Positions 54,329-62,852 of a DNA stretch of 64,000 nucleotides are shown in pieces. The notes under the pieces were generated by a model, which was not told where the DNA came from, made no database searches, and was given only the letters and a program-made list of their open reading frames with translations. The DNA comes from DASQGA01 sp963762085 (GTDB lineage: Bacteria > Actinomycetota > Thermoleophilia > Gaiellales > Gaiellaceae): contig CAVXJD010000007.1 of the NCBI GenBank assembly GCA_963762085.1, forward strand, positions 1 through 64,000. The letters run 5' to 3'. A program made the position numbers and the translations under genes. How positions within the stretch are numbered: the stretch's first letter is position 1; the number at the start of each line of letters is the position of its first letter.

Positions 54329-56140
54329 TTAGGGCTCAGGCCGGACGGTTGCCCGCTCCCCGGCAACCGCTACACAGTTCTTTCCTGCGTTCTTCGCAGC
54401 GTACAGGGCCTGGTCGGCCGCGCCGAACAGGTCGTCCTCGCCGACCTCGGGAAACGACGCGACCCCGAAGCTGGCCGTGACCGAAAAGAGTTGCCCGGCA
54501 TGGCCCCGAATCGCCCGGTGCTCCATGCGCGCGCGAAGCCGTTCAGCAACCAGCTCCGCACCCTCCGTGTCGGTACCCGGGAGGAGCACCGCGAACTCCT
54601 CGCCTCCGTAGCGAGCTGCGATGTCGATCTCACGCACCGTGTCTCGCATCACGTCCGCGAATGCAACCAGCACGTCGTCTCCGGCCAAGTGTCCATGCCG
54701 GTCGTTGACGCTCTTGAAGCCATCAAGGTCAGCGACGATCAACCCCAGATCCCCGTTCAGCCGCTCGGCGCGCCGCAGCTCGGTCTCCAGCGCCCGCTGG
54801 AAGCCGCGCCGGTTCGGCAGCTCGGTCAGCCCGTCGGTCACGACTTCTTGCTGCAGGCGGCCGTGAAGCCGTGCGTTCTCGAGCGCGGTCCACGCCTGCG
54901 AGGCAAGCCAGTAGGCGAGCTCGCGCGATTCGTCGGTGAAATCGCCACCCTTCGGAGTCAGGAGAAGGAGGCCGGACTCGGGCGTGTCGTCTCCCTCGCC
55001 CAATGCGATCTGGAGCGGCTGGCGGCGCGCGTCGGGCCGTCCCGCGCGCGCAAGCTCTTCACCGGCGACGAGCAGCCGCCCGCCGGAAGCGCCGGTCGCC
55101 TCGACGATGCTCTCGACGATGACCGGAAGGAGCTGGAGCGGATCGTTGGTCGCTGCCAGCGCTTCGCCGAACCGCGTCAGCGCGTCGCGCGCGCGCCCTC
55201 GCTCCCAGGCCAGCTCGTCGACACGAGTCTCGAGCTGCCCCGCCATCTCGTTGAACGCGTGCCCGAGGCGCGCGAATTCGTCGCGGCCGCGCACGGGGAC
55301 GCGTGAGCTGAAGTTTCCCCTCGAGACAGCGGCGGCGGCGTCGGCGAGCTCGCGAAGCGAACGGACGATGTTGCGCCCGAGCGCGTACGCGAGCAGAGCG
55401 ACGAGGGAAAGGGCAATCATCGAGAAGAGGAGAAGGCGTCGCCGAAGGTTGGCCACCGCAGCTTCGATCTTCTTGCTGGGAACAAGCACTGCCAGTCGCG
55501 TGCCGCTCCCCTTATCCACCACAGCACCGGAAGCCCGGTACTTCCCATCGGCAAAGGTGACCGTTGCAGGAAGGGAGCCCACATCAGGAAGGGTGTTGGC
55601 GCCGTTCCCCGAGCCCGCTATCACCCGCTCGCCGCGGGATAGGACGAGGAGGTCGTCTTCCTCCTCAAGGCCTGAGCGCTCCCGCAACAGCTTGATCAGA
55701 TTCTCGTCCAGAGGGACGAAGACGATCACGCGGCCGGCAGGCCTCCCATTTAACTTGAGTGACGCCTGCTGCGTGACGGCCAGTGGCGGCGCCGCCCTCC
55801 CGGCAATGCGGACGCCCTTTCGGAAGAACCCGGCTTGTGGATGAGCTTCGTATAGACGCGAGAGAACGACCCGGTTCTGCCCCACGAGTCCCTGCTGATT
55901 CGCCGTCGCAATTGCCAGCGCTTCTGCGGTTGTGGCAGCCTCGGCCACCTGGCTGTCGTACGCGGCCGCAGCGATGCGGAGTGCGGCGTTCACGCGTGTG
56001 TCCGCACGGCTCGTCTCGCTTCGCTCGGCGACTTCGCTGAACGCCCAGAGAGCCGCGGTCAGCGGCAAAAGCGAGAGCAAGAGGAAGAACGCGACAAGCC
56101 GAAGCTTGAAGCTCCCCAGATGGTGCGCGATTCGGTTCAT
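54329..56140 (-). CDS. Membrane diguanylate cyclase (extracellular sensor-HAMP-GAF-GGDEF)
   Basis: 603 residues. TM1 (LRLVAFFLLLSLLPLTAALWAF, 13-34), an extracellular Cache-like sensor (about 35-225), TM2 (LLLFSMIALSLVALLAYALG), a HAMP domain (RSLRELADAAAAVSRGNFSSRV), a GAF-like region (about 320-430) and a GGDEF domain with active-site GGEEF. The inhibitory site RxxD (REID) lies exactly five residues before GGEEF, so product inhibition by c-di-GMP is expected. It makes c-di-GMP from two GTP in response to an external signal. Confidence 0.92.
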   Translation of the reverse strand: MNRIAHHLGSFKLRLVAFFLLLSLLPLTAALWAFSEVAERSETSRADTRVNAALRIAAAAYDSQVAEAATTAEALAIATANQQGLVGQNRVVLSRLYEAHPQAGFFRKGVRIAGRAAPPLAVTQQASLKLNGRPAGRVIVFVPLDENLIKLLRERSGLEEEDDLLVLSRGERVIAGSGNGANTLPDVGSLPATVTFADGKYRASGAVVDKGSGTRLAVLVPSKKIEAAVANLRRRLLLFSMIALSLVALLAYALGRNIVRSLRELADAAAAVSRGNFSSRVPVRGRDEFARLGHAFNEMAGQLETRVDELAWERGRARDALTRFGEALAATNDPLQLLPVIVESIVEATGASGGRLLVAGEELARAGRPDARRQPLQIALGEGDDTPESGLLLLTPKGGDFTDESRELAYWLASQAWTALENARLHGRLQQEVVTDGLTELPNRRGFQRALETELRRAERLNGDLGLIVADLDGFKSVNDRHGHLAGDDVLVAFADVMRDTVREIDIAARYGGEEFAVLLPGTDTEGAELVAERLRARMEHRAIRGHAGQLFSVTASFGVASFPEVGEDDLFGAADQALYAAKNAGKNCVAVAGERATVRPEP

Positions 56141-56230
56141 GACTCCATACCCGACATGTCTACCGGCTCGACGGCAATACCGCTTTCGAGGGATATGCCT
56201 GGACTCCCCCTTCGCGGACTGGCGCCGTTC

Positions 56231-56506
56231 CTAGAAAATCGGTCGCTCGAGAGCGATCGCGATCACCATGCCGATGAACCACCAGATTGTCGCTGCCACG
56301 ACCGCGGACGCAGCGAAGAGCCGCTGGCGGGGCCCCGCGAGGGCAGCGGCGAGCAGCGCTACGACCATCGTGGCGGGGCCGATTCGGCCCGGGTAGTAGA
56401 CGAGCGCGGCGGGCGACACGAAATGGACGATCGCCGCCAGATAGCCCGCGACAACCCAGTGGGCGGGGTCTCGAGCCGCGGCCATGCGAGCTTGGTCGGC
56501 GCTCAC
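56231..56506 (-). CDS. Small membrane protein, unknown
   Basis: 91 residues with three hydrophobic stretches (VVAGYLAAIVHFVSPAALVYY; ATMVVALLAAALAG; AASAVVAATIWWFIGMVIAIAL). GTG start overlapping the stop of the preceding gene (GTGA), so the two small membrane proteins are translationally coupled. Function unknown. Confidence 0.6.
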   Translation of the reverse strand: MSADQARMAAARDPAHWVVAGYLAAIVHFVSPAALVYYPGRIGPATMVVALLAAALAGPRQRLFAASAVVAATIWWFIGMVIAIALERPIF

Positions 56507-56769
56507 TTGCTCTTGGCACCTGTTCGCTCGCGCCTGGGGGCTTGCGCTCTGCGCGGCGCCCGGCCATGGGGACCCCGTGCGGGATCAGGGCGGCGCCTAC
56601 CGCTGTATGGCCGCGGCCATCCGGGCACGTCGCCGCCCGGCAACGCCTGCGCCGGGACCGCGATCTCGGGCCGAGGCTCCGGGGGATCCTTGACCGCCCA
56701 CCAGATCACGTACGCCAGGTAGGCGATGGGGATCTTCAGGATCACCATGAACCAGATGGTGAGCCACAT
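56503..56769 (-). CDS. Small single-TM protein with basic proline-rich tail
   Basis: 88 residues. One N-terminal helix (LTIWFMVILKIPIAYLAYVIWWAV) and then a Pro/Arg-rich cytoplasmic tail. Co-transcribed with the next small membrane gene through a 4-nt overlap. Family not recognised. Confidence 0.6.
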   Translation of the reverse strand: MWLTIWFMVILKIPIAYLAYVIWWAVKDPPEPRPEIAVPAQALPGGDVPGWPRPYSGRRRPDPARGPHGRAPRRAQAPRRERTGAKSK

Positions 56770-56829
56770 CGAGTGAATTGTAGATGGTTGCCCGGTGATC
56801 GGCGTGCCTCGGAGACCACGCCCACACGG

Positions 56830-57525
56830 TCACCGAACACCGGGTGGACGCAAGACCGCAAACTGGTCGGTGACCTCGAGGTGGCCACTCCGAAAGCGGA
56901 ACATCGCTGCCGGGCGACCCCCACTCCGTCCCGGTGGGCGCGCTTCGCCGGTCGGCTCGAGGAGTTGCCGGCGGAGCAGGACGCGCTGGAGGTTGGTCGC
57001 GGAGACGTCGTGCCCGAGCGCAGCCTGATAGATCGTTCGAAGCTCGGAGAGCGTGAAGGCTGGAGGGGCGAGAGCGAAGCCGATGTTCGTGTAGGAGAGC
57101 TTGGCCCGGAGCCGCTCCCGGCCGGCGAGCACGACCTCGCCGTGATCGAAGGCGAGCTCCGGCAGGTCGCCGACGGGATGCCAGTGCGTATCGCCGGGTA
57201 CGGCCGGGTCGATGTGCGCCGGCACGAGGCCGAGGTACGCGGTCCCGAGAACCCACGCGCCAGGATGGCGATCCGGCTCGCTGAGCGTCACAAGCTGCTC
57301 CAGGTGGGAAAGCTCGCGCACGTCGACCTTCGTCGCGAGGTGGCGCCGGATCGACTCCTCGAGGGTCTCCCCATAGTCGAGGTATCCACCCGGCAGGGCC
57401 CAGGCTCCGAGGAACGGCTCCCGCGCGCGCTGCCAGAGCAGGACCTGAAGATCGCCCCCCCGCACCTGGAGCACGACGGCGAGTGCCTCATGGCGGGGCG
57501 AGATCGGTCTGGTAGACTTCTGCAT
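56830..57525 (-). CDS. nrtR: NrtR-type Nudix-winged-helix regulator
   Basis: 231 residues. Residues 10-150 are a Nudix domain with a degenerate Nudix box (GGYLDYGETLEESIRRHL, followed by ATKVDV instead of the canonical REx2EE), as in regulators that bind but do not hydrolyse ADP-ribose-type ligands. Residues 155-225 form a winged helix (FTLSELRTIYQAALG, NLQRVLLRRQLLEP). NrtR represses NAD synthesis and salvage genes. The gene is divergent from a nicotinamidase-like gene, with a palindrome at the start. The ATG overlaps the palindrome, suggesting a leaderless or autoregulated transcript. Confidence 0.83.
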   Translation of the reverse strand: MQKSTRPISPRHEALAVVLQVRGGDLQVLLWQRAREPFLGAWALPGGYLDYGETLEESIRRHLATKVDVRELSHLEQLVTLSEPDRHPGAWVLGTAYLGLVPAHIDPAVPGDTHWHPVGDLPELAFDHGEVVLAGRERLRAKLSYTNIGFALAPPAFTLSELRTIYQAALGHDVSATNLQRVLLRRQLLEPTGEARPPGRSGGRPAAMFRFRSGHLEVTDQFAVLRPPGVR

Positions 57526-57540
57526 AAGTTATCGACTTAT
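57524..57540. promoter_or_regulatory. Candidate NrtR operator
   Basis: ATAAGT (57524-57529) and ACTTAT (57535-57540) are exact inverted copies with TATCG between them. A smaller overlapping palindrome GACT-TAT-AGTC covers 57534-57544. The site overlaps the nrtR start codon and lies 27 nt before the pncA start, so one bound repressor could silence both. The AT-rich sequence stands out in this GC-rich region. Confidence 0.6.
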
Positions 57541-57567
57541 AGTCGCAAACCTCCCAGGAGGCAACTG

Positions 57568-58116
57568 ATGAAAGCTTTGATCATCGTGGACATGCTGAAC
57601 GACTTCGTCGACGGCCAGCTCGCGAACCCGCGGGCCCAGGCGATCGTGGAGCCCCTTGCGCGCCTCCTCGCGCATGCCCGGCAGAACAATTGGGTCGTCG
57701 TTTTCTCGAACGACGCCCACCACGCCGACGACCCCGAGCTGAAGGTCTGGGGAGAGCACGCCATGGAGGGCACTCCGGGGGCGCAGGTGATCCCGGCGCT
57801 CGAGCCCCTCGCGGGAGAGATCATCTCTCCGAAGCGGGCCTATGGAGCCTTCGAGGGCACCGGCCTCGACGAGCAGCTCCGTGAGCTCGGCGTGGACGAG
57901 GTCGTCATCGCCGGGCAGCACACGCACATCTGCGTGCGGCATTCCTCGTACGAGGCACTCATCCGGGGCTACGAGATCACGGTGCCCCGCGATGCCGTCG
58001 CCGCGTTCGAAGGCGTCGACGAGGAGCAGGCGCTCGAGTACCTCGTAGGGACATATGCCGCACGAATCACGACCGTCGACGAACTCGTCGAAGACCTAGT
58101 TCCGGCCCAGGCCTAA
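57568..58116 (+). CDS. pncA: Isochorismatase-family hydrolase, probable nicotinamidase
   Basis: 182-residue cysteine hydrolase. The catalytic triad is Asp in IIVDMLNDFV, Lys in SPKRAYGAF and Cys in HTHICVRHSSYEAL; the cis-peptide/metal region has NDAHHADDPEL. Linkage to an NrtR-type repressor and a NiaP-like transporter makes nicotinamide deamidation to nicotinate the best assignment, though the family also contains other amidases. AGGAGG lies 6 nt before the ATG. Confidence 0.82.
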   Translation: MKALIIVDMLNDFVDGQLANPRAQAIVEPLARLLAHARQNNWVVVFSNDAHHADDPELKVWGEHAMEGTPGAQVIPALEPLAGEIISPKRAYGAFEGTGLDEQLRELGVDEVVIAGQHTHICVRHSSYEALIRGYEITVPRDAVAAFEGVDEEQALEYLVGTYAARITTVDELVEDLVPAQA

Positions 58117-58124
58117 CAAGCACC

Positions 58125-59456
58125 ATGACAGTCGTAGCGGCCCCTCCCCGGACGCGAACCGTCCAGGTCGAGGACGTCCTCCGCGAGGGCGGGTTCACAC
58201 GCTTCCATCGCCGCGCGGTCGTCGTCACCGGAGTTGCGTGGACGTTCGTCGCGATGGAGATCCTGCTCGTCGGCTTCACGCTGCCGGTCTTCGGCGCCGA
58301 ATGGGGGCTCTCGAGCACCTGGCTCGGCTGGATCGGCGCCTCGGCGCTCGCGGGATCGCTCGTCGGCAGTGTGATCCTCGGCCGGGCGGCCGACCGGATC
58401 GGCCGGCGCCGGATCTTCCAGGCCTCGATTCTGTGGTACGCGGCCTTCACGGCGCTGACGGCACTCTCCTGGGGCCCTGCCTCTGTGTTCGGCTTTCGGT
58501 TTCTCGCGGGTCTAGGGCTCGGGGGGATGCTCGTCGTCGACCCCTCGATCCTCGCGGAGTACCTGCCGCCACAGCGTCGGGGTCGCTTCCTGGCCTTCCT
58601 CGACTTCTTCTGGCCCTTCGGCCTCCTGATCGCGGTCGGCCTCTCCTGGGTCTTCCTCGAACAGCTTGGGAACGAGTGGCGGTGGCTCTTCGTCGCCGCC
58701 GCCTTCCCGGCGTTCTTCGCCTATGTGATTCGCCGCACGCTGCCAGAAAGCCCGTATTTCCTGGCTCGGCAGGGGCGGATGACCGAGGCGGCGGCGGTCC
58801 TCGGCGAAATCACCGGCAACGACGTGGAGGCGGAGTCTCTCGCGGCGCCGGTCGAGCAGCGCTCGTCGGTGCGCGAGCTCGTCGGGGCATCTCTCCGCAA
58901 GCCGTCTGCGGTGATCGTGCTCGTCTGGATCGCGCTCAACATCTCCTACTACGGCCTCTTCATCTGGCTGCCCGGCGTGCTCGGGAGCGAGGGCGCCTTC
59001 GACCTGAACGTGTACGTGCTGCTCGCGCTCGTAGCGCTCGCCCAGTTCCCGGGGTACGCGGCGGCGATCTGGCTCGTCGAGGCCTGGGGGCGAAAGCCGA
59101 CGTTGGCGACCTTCCTCGTCCTCGGAGGGGCGAGCGCCCTTACGTTCGCGGTCGCAGACTCGACGGCGGTCTACGTCGCCGCACTCTTCTTCGTCGGCTT
59201 CTTCAACCTCGGCGCCTGGGGTGCCGTCTATCCGTACACCTCCGAGCTCTTCCCGACGCGGCTCCGCTCGAGCGCGTTCGGGATGGTGGAAGGCGTCGGC
59301 AAGGGCGCCGCGATTGGTGGTCCTTACCTCTTCGGATACCTGATCGATGCAACCGGCTCCACCACCTGGTCCCTCGTCTTCGTCGCCGCTGTCATGGTCG
59401 CGGGGGGCCTCGTCACGTTGCTCGGGCGTGAGACCCGGGGAGTGCAGCTCGCCTGA
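58125..59456 (+). CDS. MFS transporter, NiaP-like
   Basis: 443 residues, 12 predicted helices. The N-terminal FTRFHRRAVVVTGVAWTFVAMEI stretch, the RAADRIGRR loop between helices 2 and 3, and GMLVVDPSILAEYLP are typical of the SV2/NiaP-like branch of the major facilitator superfamily. It starts 8 nt after pncA, so it is probably co-regulated by NrtR and may import nicotinate or nicotinamide. That substrate is inferred from context. Confidence 0.82.
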   Translation: MTVVAAPPRTRTVQVEDVLREGGFTRFHRRAVVVTGVAWTFVAMEILLVGFTLPVFGAEWGLSSTWLGWIGASALAGSLVGSVILGRAADRIGRRRIFQASILWYAAFTALTALSWGPASVFGFRFLAGLGLGGMLVVDPSILAEYLPPQRRGRFLAFLDFFWPFGLLIAVGLSWVFLEQLGNEWRWLFVAAAFPAFFAYVIRRTLPESPYFLARQGRMTEAAAVLGEITGNDVEAESLAAPVEQRSSVRELVGASLRKPSAVIVLVWIALNISYYGLFIWLPGVLGSEGAFDLNVYVLLALVALAQFPGYAAAIWLVEAWGRKPTLATFLVLGGASALTFAVADSTAVYVAALFFVGFFNLGAWGAVYPYTSELFPTRLRSSAFGMVEGVGKGAAIGGPYLFGYLIDATGSTTWSLVFVAAVMVAGGLVTLLGRETRGVQLA

Positions 59457-59487
59457 GCCGAGCGAGGGGGCCAGTACGCTTTCTGGC

Positions 59488-59919
59488 GTGCGCACCTGGG
59501 TGAACGCACGCTTGCTCGTGATTGCAGCGGCCGGCGCCTCGGCCGGAATCCACGTAGGCCTGACGCCCCAGCACTACGACGAGTCACACGCGATCGGAGT
59601 CTCGTTCGTGCTCGCGGCGGCGGCGCTAACGCTGACGGCCGCAGCTCTGGCGGTCTGGCCGGATGCCGCCTGGCCGACGGTTGCAAGCGCGGGGCTCTTC
59701 GCCTCCCTGCTGGTCGCCTACGTCCTCTTCCGGGATGACCCGTTCGACGCGCTCTCGGCGATCACGAAGGCCGTGGAGGCGGCCGGTCTAGTGCTCTCTC
59801 TGTGGCTGCTTCGCATCAAGCCGGTCACCAGGCCCGGCGACCTCGCGCTTGCGTACTTCGGCTTCACGTTCGTCCTCGCGCTCACGATCGCCGCGGGCGG
59901 GCACGGCCACGGGCACTGA
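59488..59919 (+). CDS. Small polytopic membrane protein with His-rich tail
   Basis: 143 residues from GTG 59488, four helices (LLVIAAAGASAGIHVGL; SFVLAAAALTLTAAALAVW; VASAGLFASLLVAYVLF; GFTFVLALTIAAGG). It ends GGHGHGH, a possible metal-binding tail. A His-x4-Pro-x-His segment (IHVGLTPQHYDESH) in the first loop adds more ligands. Function unknown; metal handling is a speculation. Confidence 0.65.
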   Translation: MRTWVNARLLVIAAAGASAGIHVGLTPQHYDESHAIGVSFVLAAAALTLTAAALAVWPDAAWPTVASAGLFASLLVAYVLFRDDPFDALSAITKAVEAAGLVLSLWLLRIKPVTRPGDLALAYFGFTFVLALTIAAGGHGHGH

Positions 59920-59955
59920 ACGTCGCTCGGCCCGGCGGGGGCTAGGCTGGAGCGC

Positions 59956-61938
59956 ATGAACCGCCTTGCCGACGAGACGAGCCCGTACCTCCTCCAGCAC
60001 GCCGAGAACCCGGTCGACTGGTACCCGTGGGGTGACGAGGCATTCGACCGCGCGCAGGCTGAGGACAAGGCGATCCTCCTTTCCGTCGGGTACGCCGCCT
60101 GCCACTGGTGCCATGTCATGGAGCACGAGTCCTTCGAGGACGACGAGACCGCGGCACTCATGAACGAGCGCTTCGTCTCGGTGAAGGTCGACAGGGAGGA
60201 GCGGCCGGACGTCGACGGGCTCTACATGGACGCCGTCGTCGCTCTCGCGGGCCACGGCGGTTGGCCGATGACCGTCTTCCTGACCCCGGACGGCCGTCCT
60301 TTCTGGGGCGGCACGTACTTCCCGCCCGAGCCGCGGCACGGCATGCCGAGCTTCCGCCAGGTACTCGAGGCGATTTCGGACGCTTTCCGCAGTCGCCGCG
60401 GCGACCTCGAAGAACAGGCCGGAAGGCTCGTGGACGCGATCCGCGAGTCGGGCGAGCGCACGGGCTCGACTGAGCCGTTGACGACCGGTCTTCTCACCGG
60501 CGCCGTGTCGTCGCTTCGCGCCTCGTTCGATCCCGTGTGGGGCGGATTCGGCGGCGCACCCAAGTTCCCGCCCGCGTCCACGCTGGAGCTGCTCCTGCGG
60601 ATGCACGCGCGCACGGGCTCCGACGATGCTCTCGCCATGACACGGTTAACGCTGGATCGCATGGCGGCGGGAGGGATGGTCGACCAGCTCGGCGGAGGCT
60701 TTCACCGCTACTCCGTGGACGCGAAGTGGCTCGTCCCCCACTTCGAGAAGATGCTCTACGACAACGCACTTCTCGCCGGCGCCTACCTCCACGCCTGGTT
60801 GCTGACCGGCGAGGAGCGGTACCGGCGAGTCACCGAGGAGACGCTCGACTACCTCGTTCGCGACCTGCAGCTCCCGGAGGGCGGCTTCGCGTCGGCCCAG
60901 GATGCAGACACCCAGGGAGTCGAGGGACTCACGTACACATGGACTCCGGACGAGCTGCGCGGGCTACTCGGCGAGGCGGCGGAGAGCTTCGGCCGGCGCT
61001 ACGGCGTCACAGAGGCCGGCAACTTCGAGGGTCGTAGCATCCTTCACCTCGCCGACGAGTCCGTCGCCGACGATCCGAGCGCCCGCGAGAAGCTGCTCGA
61101 GGCTCGGATGGCTCGGCCGCAGCCGCTGCGCGACGACAAGGCCATCGCCGCCTGGAACGGCCTCGCCCTGGCAGCGTTCGCCGAGGCAGGGCGTGCACTC
61201 GCCCGCCCCGACTACCTCGAAGTTGCAAACCGGCTGGCCTTGTTCCTGCGAGAGCGAATGTCCGATTCGGAAGGGCGTCTCTTGCGGACCTACCGCGACT
61301 GCGAGGCGAAGATCGACGGGTATCTCGAGGACTACGCGGATGTCGCGAACGGCTACCTGGAGCTCTACTTCGCCACCGGCGAGCTTCGCTGGCTCGAGGA
61401 CGCGCGGCTGCTCGTGCGACACGCCCGGGAGAGGTTCGGCGACCCGAAGCGCGGTGGCTTCTTCGTCGATGATCACGGGCTCGTGGCGCGGCGCAAGGAG
61501 TTCGACGACCACCCCACTCCCTCCGGGAACTCGATGATGGCCTATGTGCTCCTCCGGCTCGCTCGGATCTACGGCGACGACGAGCTCGCCCGCGATGCCG
61601 TCAGCGTCTTCCGCCTCGCCAGGTCACTCCTGGAGCGTGCCCCGGCAGCGGTCGGGCACCTGCTCTGCGCCCTCGACCTCCACCTTTCGGCGCCGCAGGA
61701 GATTGCCGTCGTTGGTCTCTCCGAGGAGCTTCGGCGCGCCGCCGTCGAGGGGTACCGGCCGAACACGGTCTACGCCTTTGCGGCGGGGCCCGACGACCCG
61801 GCGCTCGAACGCGTGCCGCTCCTGGCCGGGAAGAGCCTCGTGGACGGCCGCGCGGCGGCCTACGTCTGCGAGAACTTCTCCTGCCAGGCTCCGGTCACGG
61901 AGCCCGGCGAGCTCCGCGAGGCTCTCAGCGCAACCTGA
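59956..61938 (+). CDS. YyaL-type thioredoxin-domain/glycosidase-like protein (DUF255)
   Basis: 660 residues, the standard length. N-terminal NRLADETSPYLLQHAENPVDWYPW and a thioredoxin-like domain with the CHWC active site (YAACHWCHVMEHESF) followed by GWPMTVFLTPDG. The C-terminal two-thirds form an (alpha/alpha)6 barrel (GFHRYSVDAKWLVPHFEKMLYDNA). This family (SPATA20 in animals) has unsettled biochemistry. The stop lies inside the upstream copy of the 30-bp repeat. Confidence 0.92.
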   Translation: MNRLADETSPYLLQHAENPVDWYPWGDEAFDRAQAEDKAILLSVGYAACHWCHVMEHESFEDDETAALMNERFVSVKVDREERPDVDGLYMDAVVALAGHGGWPMTVFLTPDGRPFWGGTYFPPEPRHGMPSFRQVLEAISDAFRSRRGDLEEQAGRLVDAIRESGERTGSTEPLTTGLLTGAVSSLRASFDPVWGGFGGAPKFPPASTLELLLRMHARTGSDDALAMTRLTLDRMAAGGMVDQLGGGFHRYSVDAKWLVPHFEKMLYDNALLAGAYLHAWLLTGEERYRRVTEETLDYLVRDLQLPEGGFASAQDADTQGVEGLTYTWTPDELRGLLGEAAESFGRRYGVTEAGNFEGRSILHLADESVADDPSAREKLLEARMARPQPLRDDKAIAAWNGLALAAFAEAGRALARPDYLEVANRLALFLRERMSDSEGRLLRTYRDCEAKIDGYLEDYADVANGYLELYFATGELRWLEDARLLVRHARERFGDPKRGGFFVDDHGLVARRKEFDDHPTPSGNSMMAYVLLRLARIYGDDELARDAVSVFRLARSLLERAPAAVGHLLCALDLHLSAPQEIAVVGLSEELRRAAVEGYRPNTVYAFAAGPDDPALERVPLLAGKSLVDGRAAAYVCENFSCQAPVTEPGELREALSAT

Positions 61939-61954
61939 TCAGCTTCGCGACGGC
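61925..61954. repeat. 30-bp direct repeat, upstream copy (udgX 3'-end remnant)
   Basis: 28 of 30 bases identical to 62823-62852. Read on the minus strand it encodes AVAKLIRLR-stop, a diverged copy of the last nine residues of UdgX (AVGKLIRSR-stop). It overlaps the end of the YyaL gene. Confidence 0.85.
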
Positions 61955-62002
61955 AAGCCCGCGACTAGGCTTCCGCGAATCGGTTGAACGGGGGGTCGAG
62001 CA

Positions 62003-62803
62003 GTGGGCAGGGACAATCTGATCTTCGACGTCGGTATGCACCGCGGAGAAGACACCAGGCTCTACCTCGCCAAGGGTTTCGAGGTTGTCGCGGTTGAGGC
62101 GATACCCGACCTGGCGGAGCGCGCCGCCGAGGAGCTACGCGAATACGTGGACTCCGGCCAGCTGGTGATCGAAAACGTCGCCATCGCCGAGGTGGCGGGC
62201 GAGGTGCCTTTCTACGTCAACCGGGCCTCGCAATGGGGCACGATCCGGGCGGACTGGGCTCAGCGCAACGAGCGCCTCGGCTCACCGTCGACGGCCAGCA
62301 TCACCGTGACCGCGCTGCCCTTTCGCGACCTGCTCGCGCGGCACGGCGTGCCGTACTACCTGAAGATCGACATCGAGGGCGCGGACCTGCTGTGCCTGGA
62401 GGCGCTGGATTCGGCCGATCCGCCGACGCACGTGTCAATCGAGTCGGACAAGAGCTCGTGGGCTGCGCTCGTCCATGAGTTCGACCTGTTGGAAGGCCTC
62501 GGATACCGCCGGTACAAGGTGGTCGCCCAGCACAAGGTGCCCCGGCAGCAGGCGCCTAGTCCCGCACGCGAGGGCCGCTACGTTCCCTGGACGTTCAGCT
62601 TCGGCGCGAGCGGGCTGTTCGGGGAAGAAACTCCCGGCCGCTGGCTCAGCCGCCGCGAGGCGTTGGCGAAGTACCGGCTGATCTTCGCGCGGTACAAGCT
62701 CTACGGCGACGACGGGCTCCTGTCCCGGCGGGGCGCACTTCGTACCGCCTCGCAGCGGGTCGGCGGCACCGCGGGCTGGTTCGACACCCACGCCCGCCGG
62801 TAG
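62003..62803 (+). CDS. FkbM-family methyltransferase
   Basis: 266 residues. SAM motif I is IFDVGMHRGEDTRLYLAKG, the acidic residue lies in VAVEAIPDL, and YLKIDIEGADLLCLEAL is the FkbM hallmark. The C-terminal 90 residues (PWTFSFGASGLFGEETPG onward) are family-specific. Substrates are usually sugars or secondary metabolites, often for O-methylation. The gene is bracketed by 30-bp direct repeats derived from the 3' end of udgX, so it seems to be a single-gene insertion. Confidence 0.87.
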   Translation: MGRDNLIFDVGMHRGEDTRLYLAKGFEVVAVEAIPDLAERAAEELREYVDSGQLVIENVAIAEVAGEVPFYVNRASQWGTIRADWAQRNERLGSPSTASITVTALPFRDLLARHGVPYYLKIDIEGADLLCLEALDSADPPTHVSIESDKSSWAALVHEFDLLEGLGYRRYKVVAQHKVPRQQAPSPAREGRYVPWTFSFGASGLFGEETPGRWLSRREALAKYRLIFARYKLYGDDGLLSRRGALRTASQRVGGTAGWFDTHARR

Positions 62804-62822
62804 GCCCGGCGCCGGCAAAGCG

Positions 62823-62852
62823 TCAGCGCGACCTGATCAGCTTCCCGACGGC
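62823..62852. repeat. 30-bp direct repeat, downstream copy (3' end of udgX)
   Basis: Contains the stop codon and the last nine codons of udgX (minus strand), and is 28/30 identical to 61925-61954. The two copies are 898 bp apart, in the same orientation, and enclose the FkbM gene. Confidence 0.85.
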
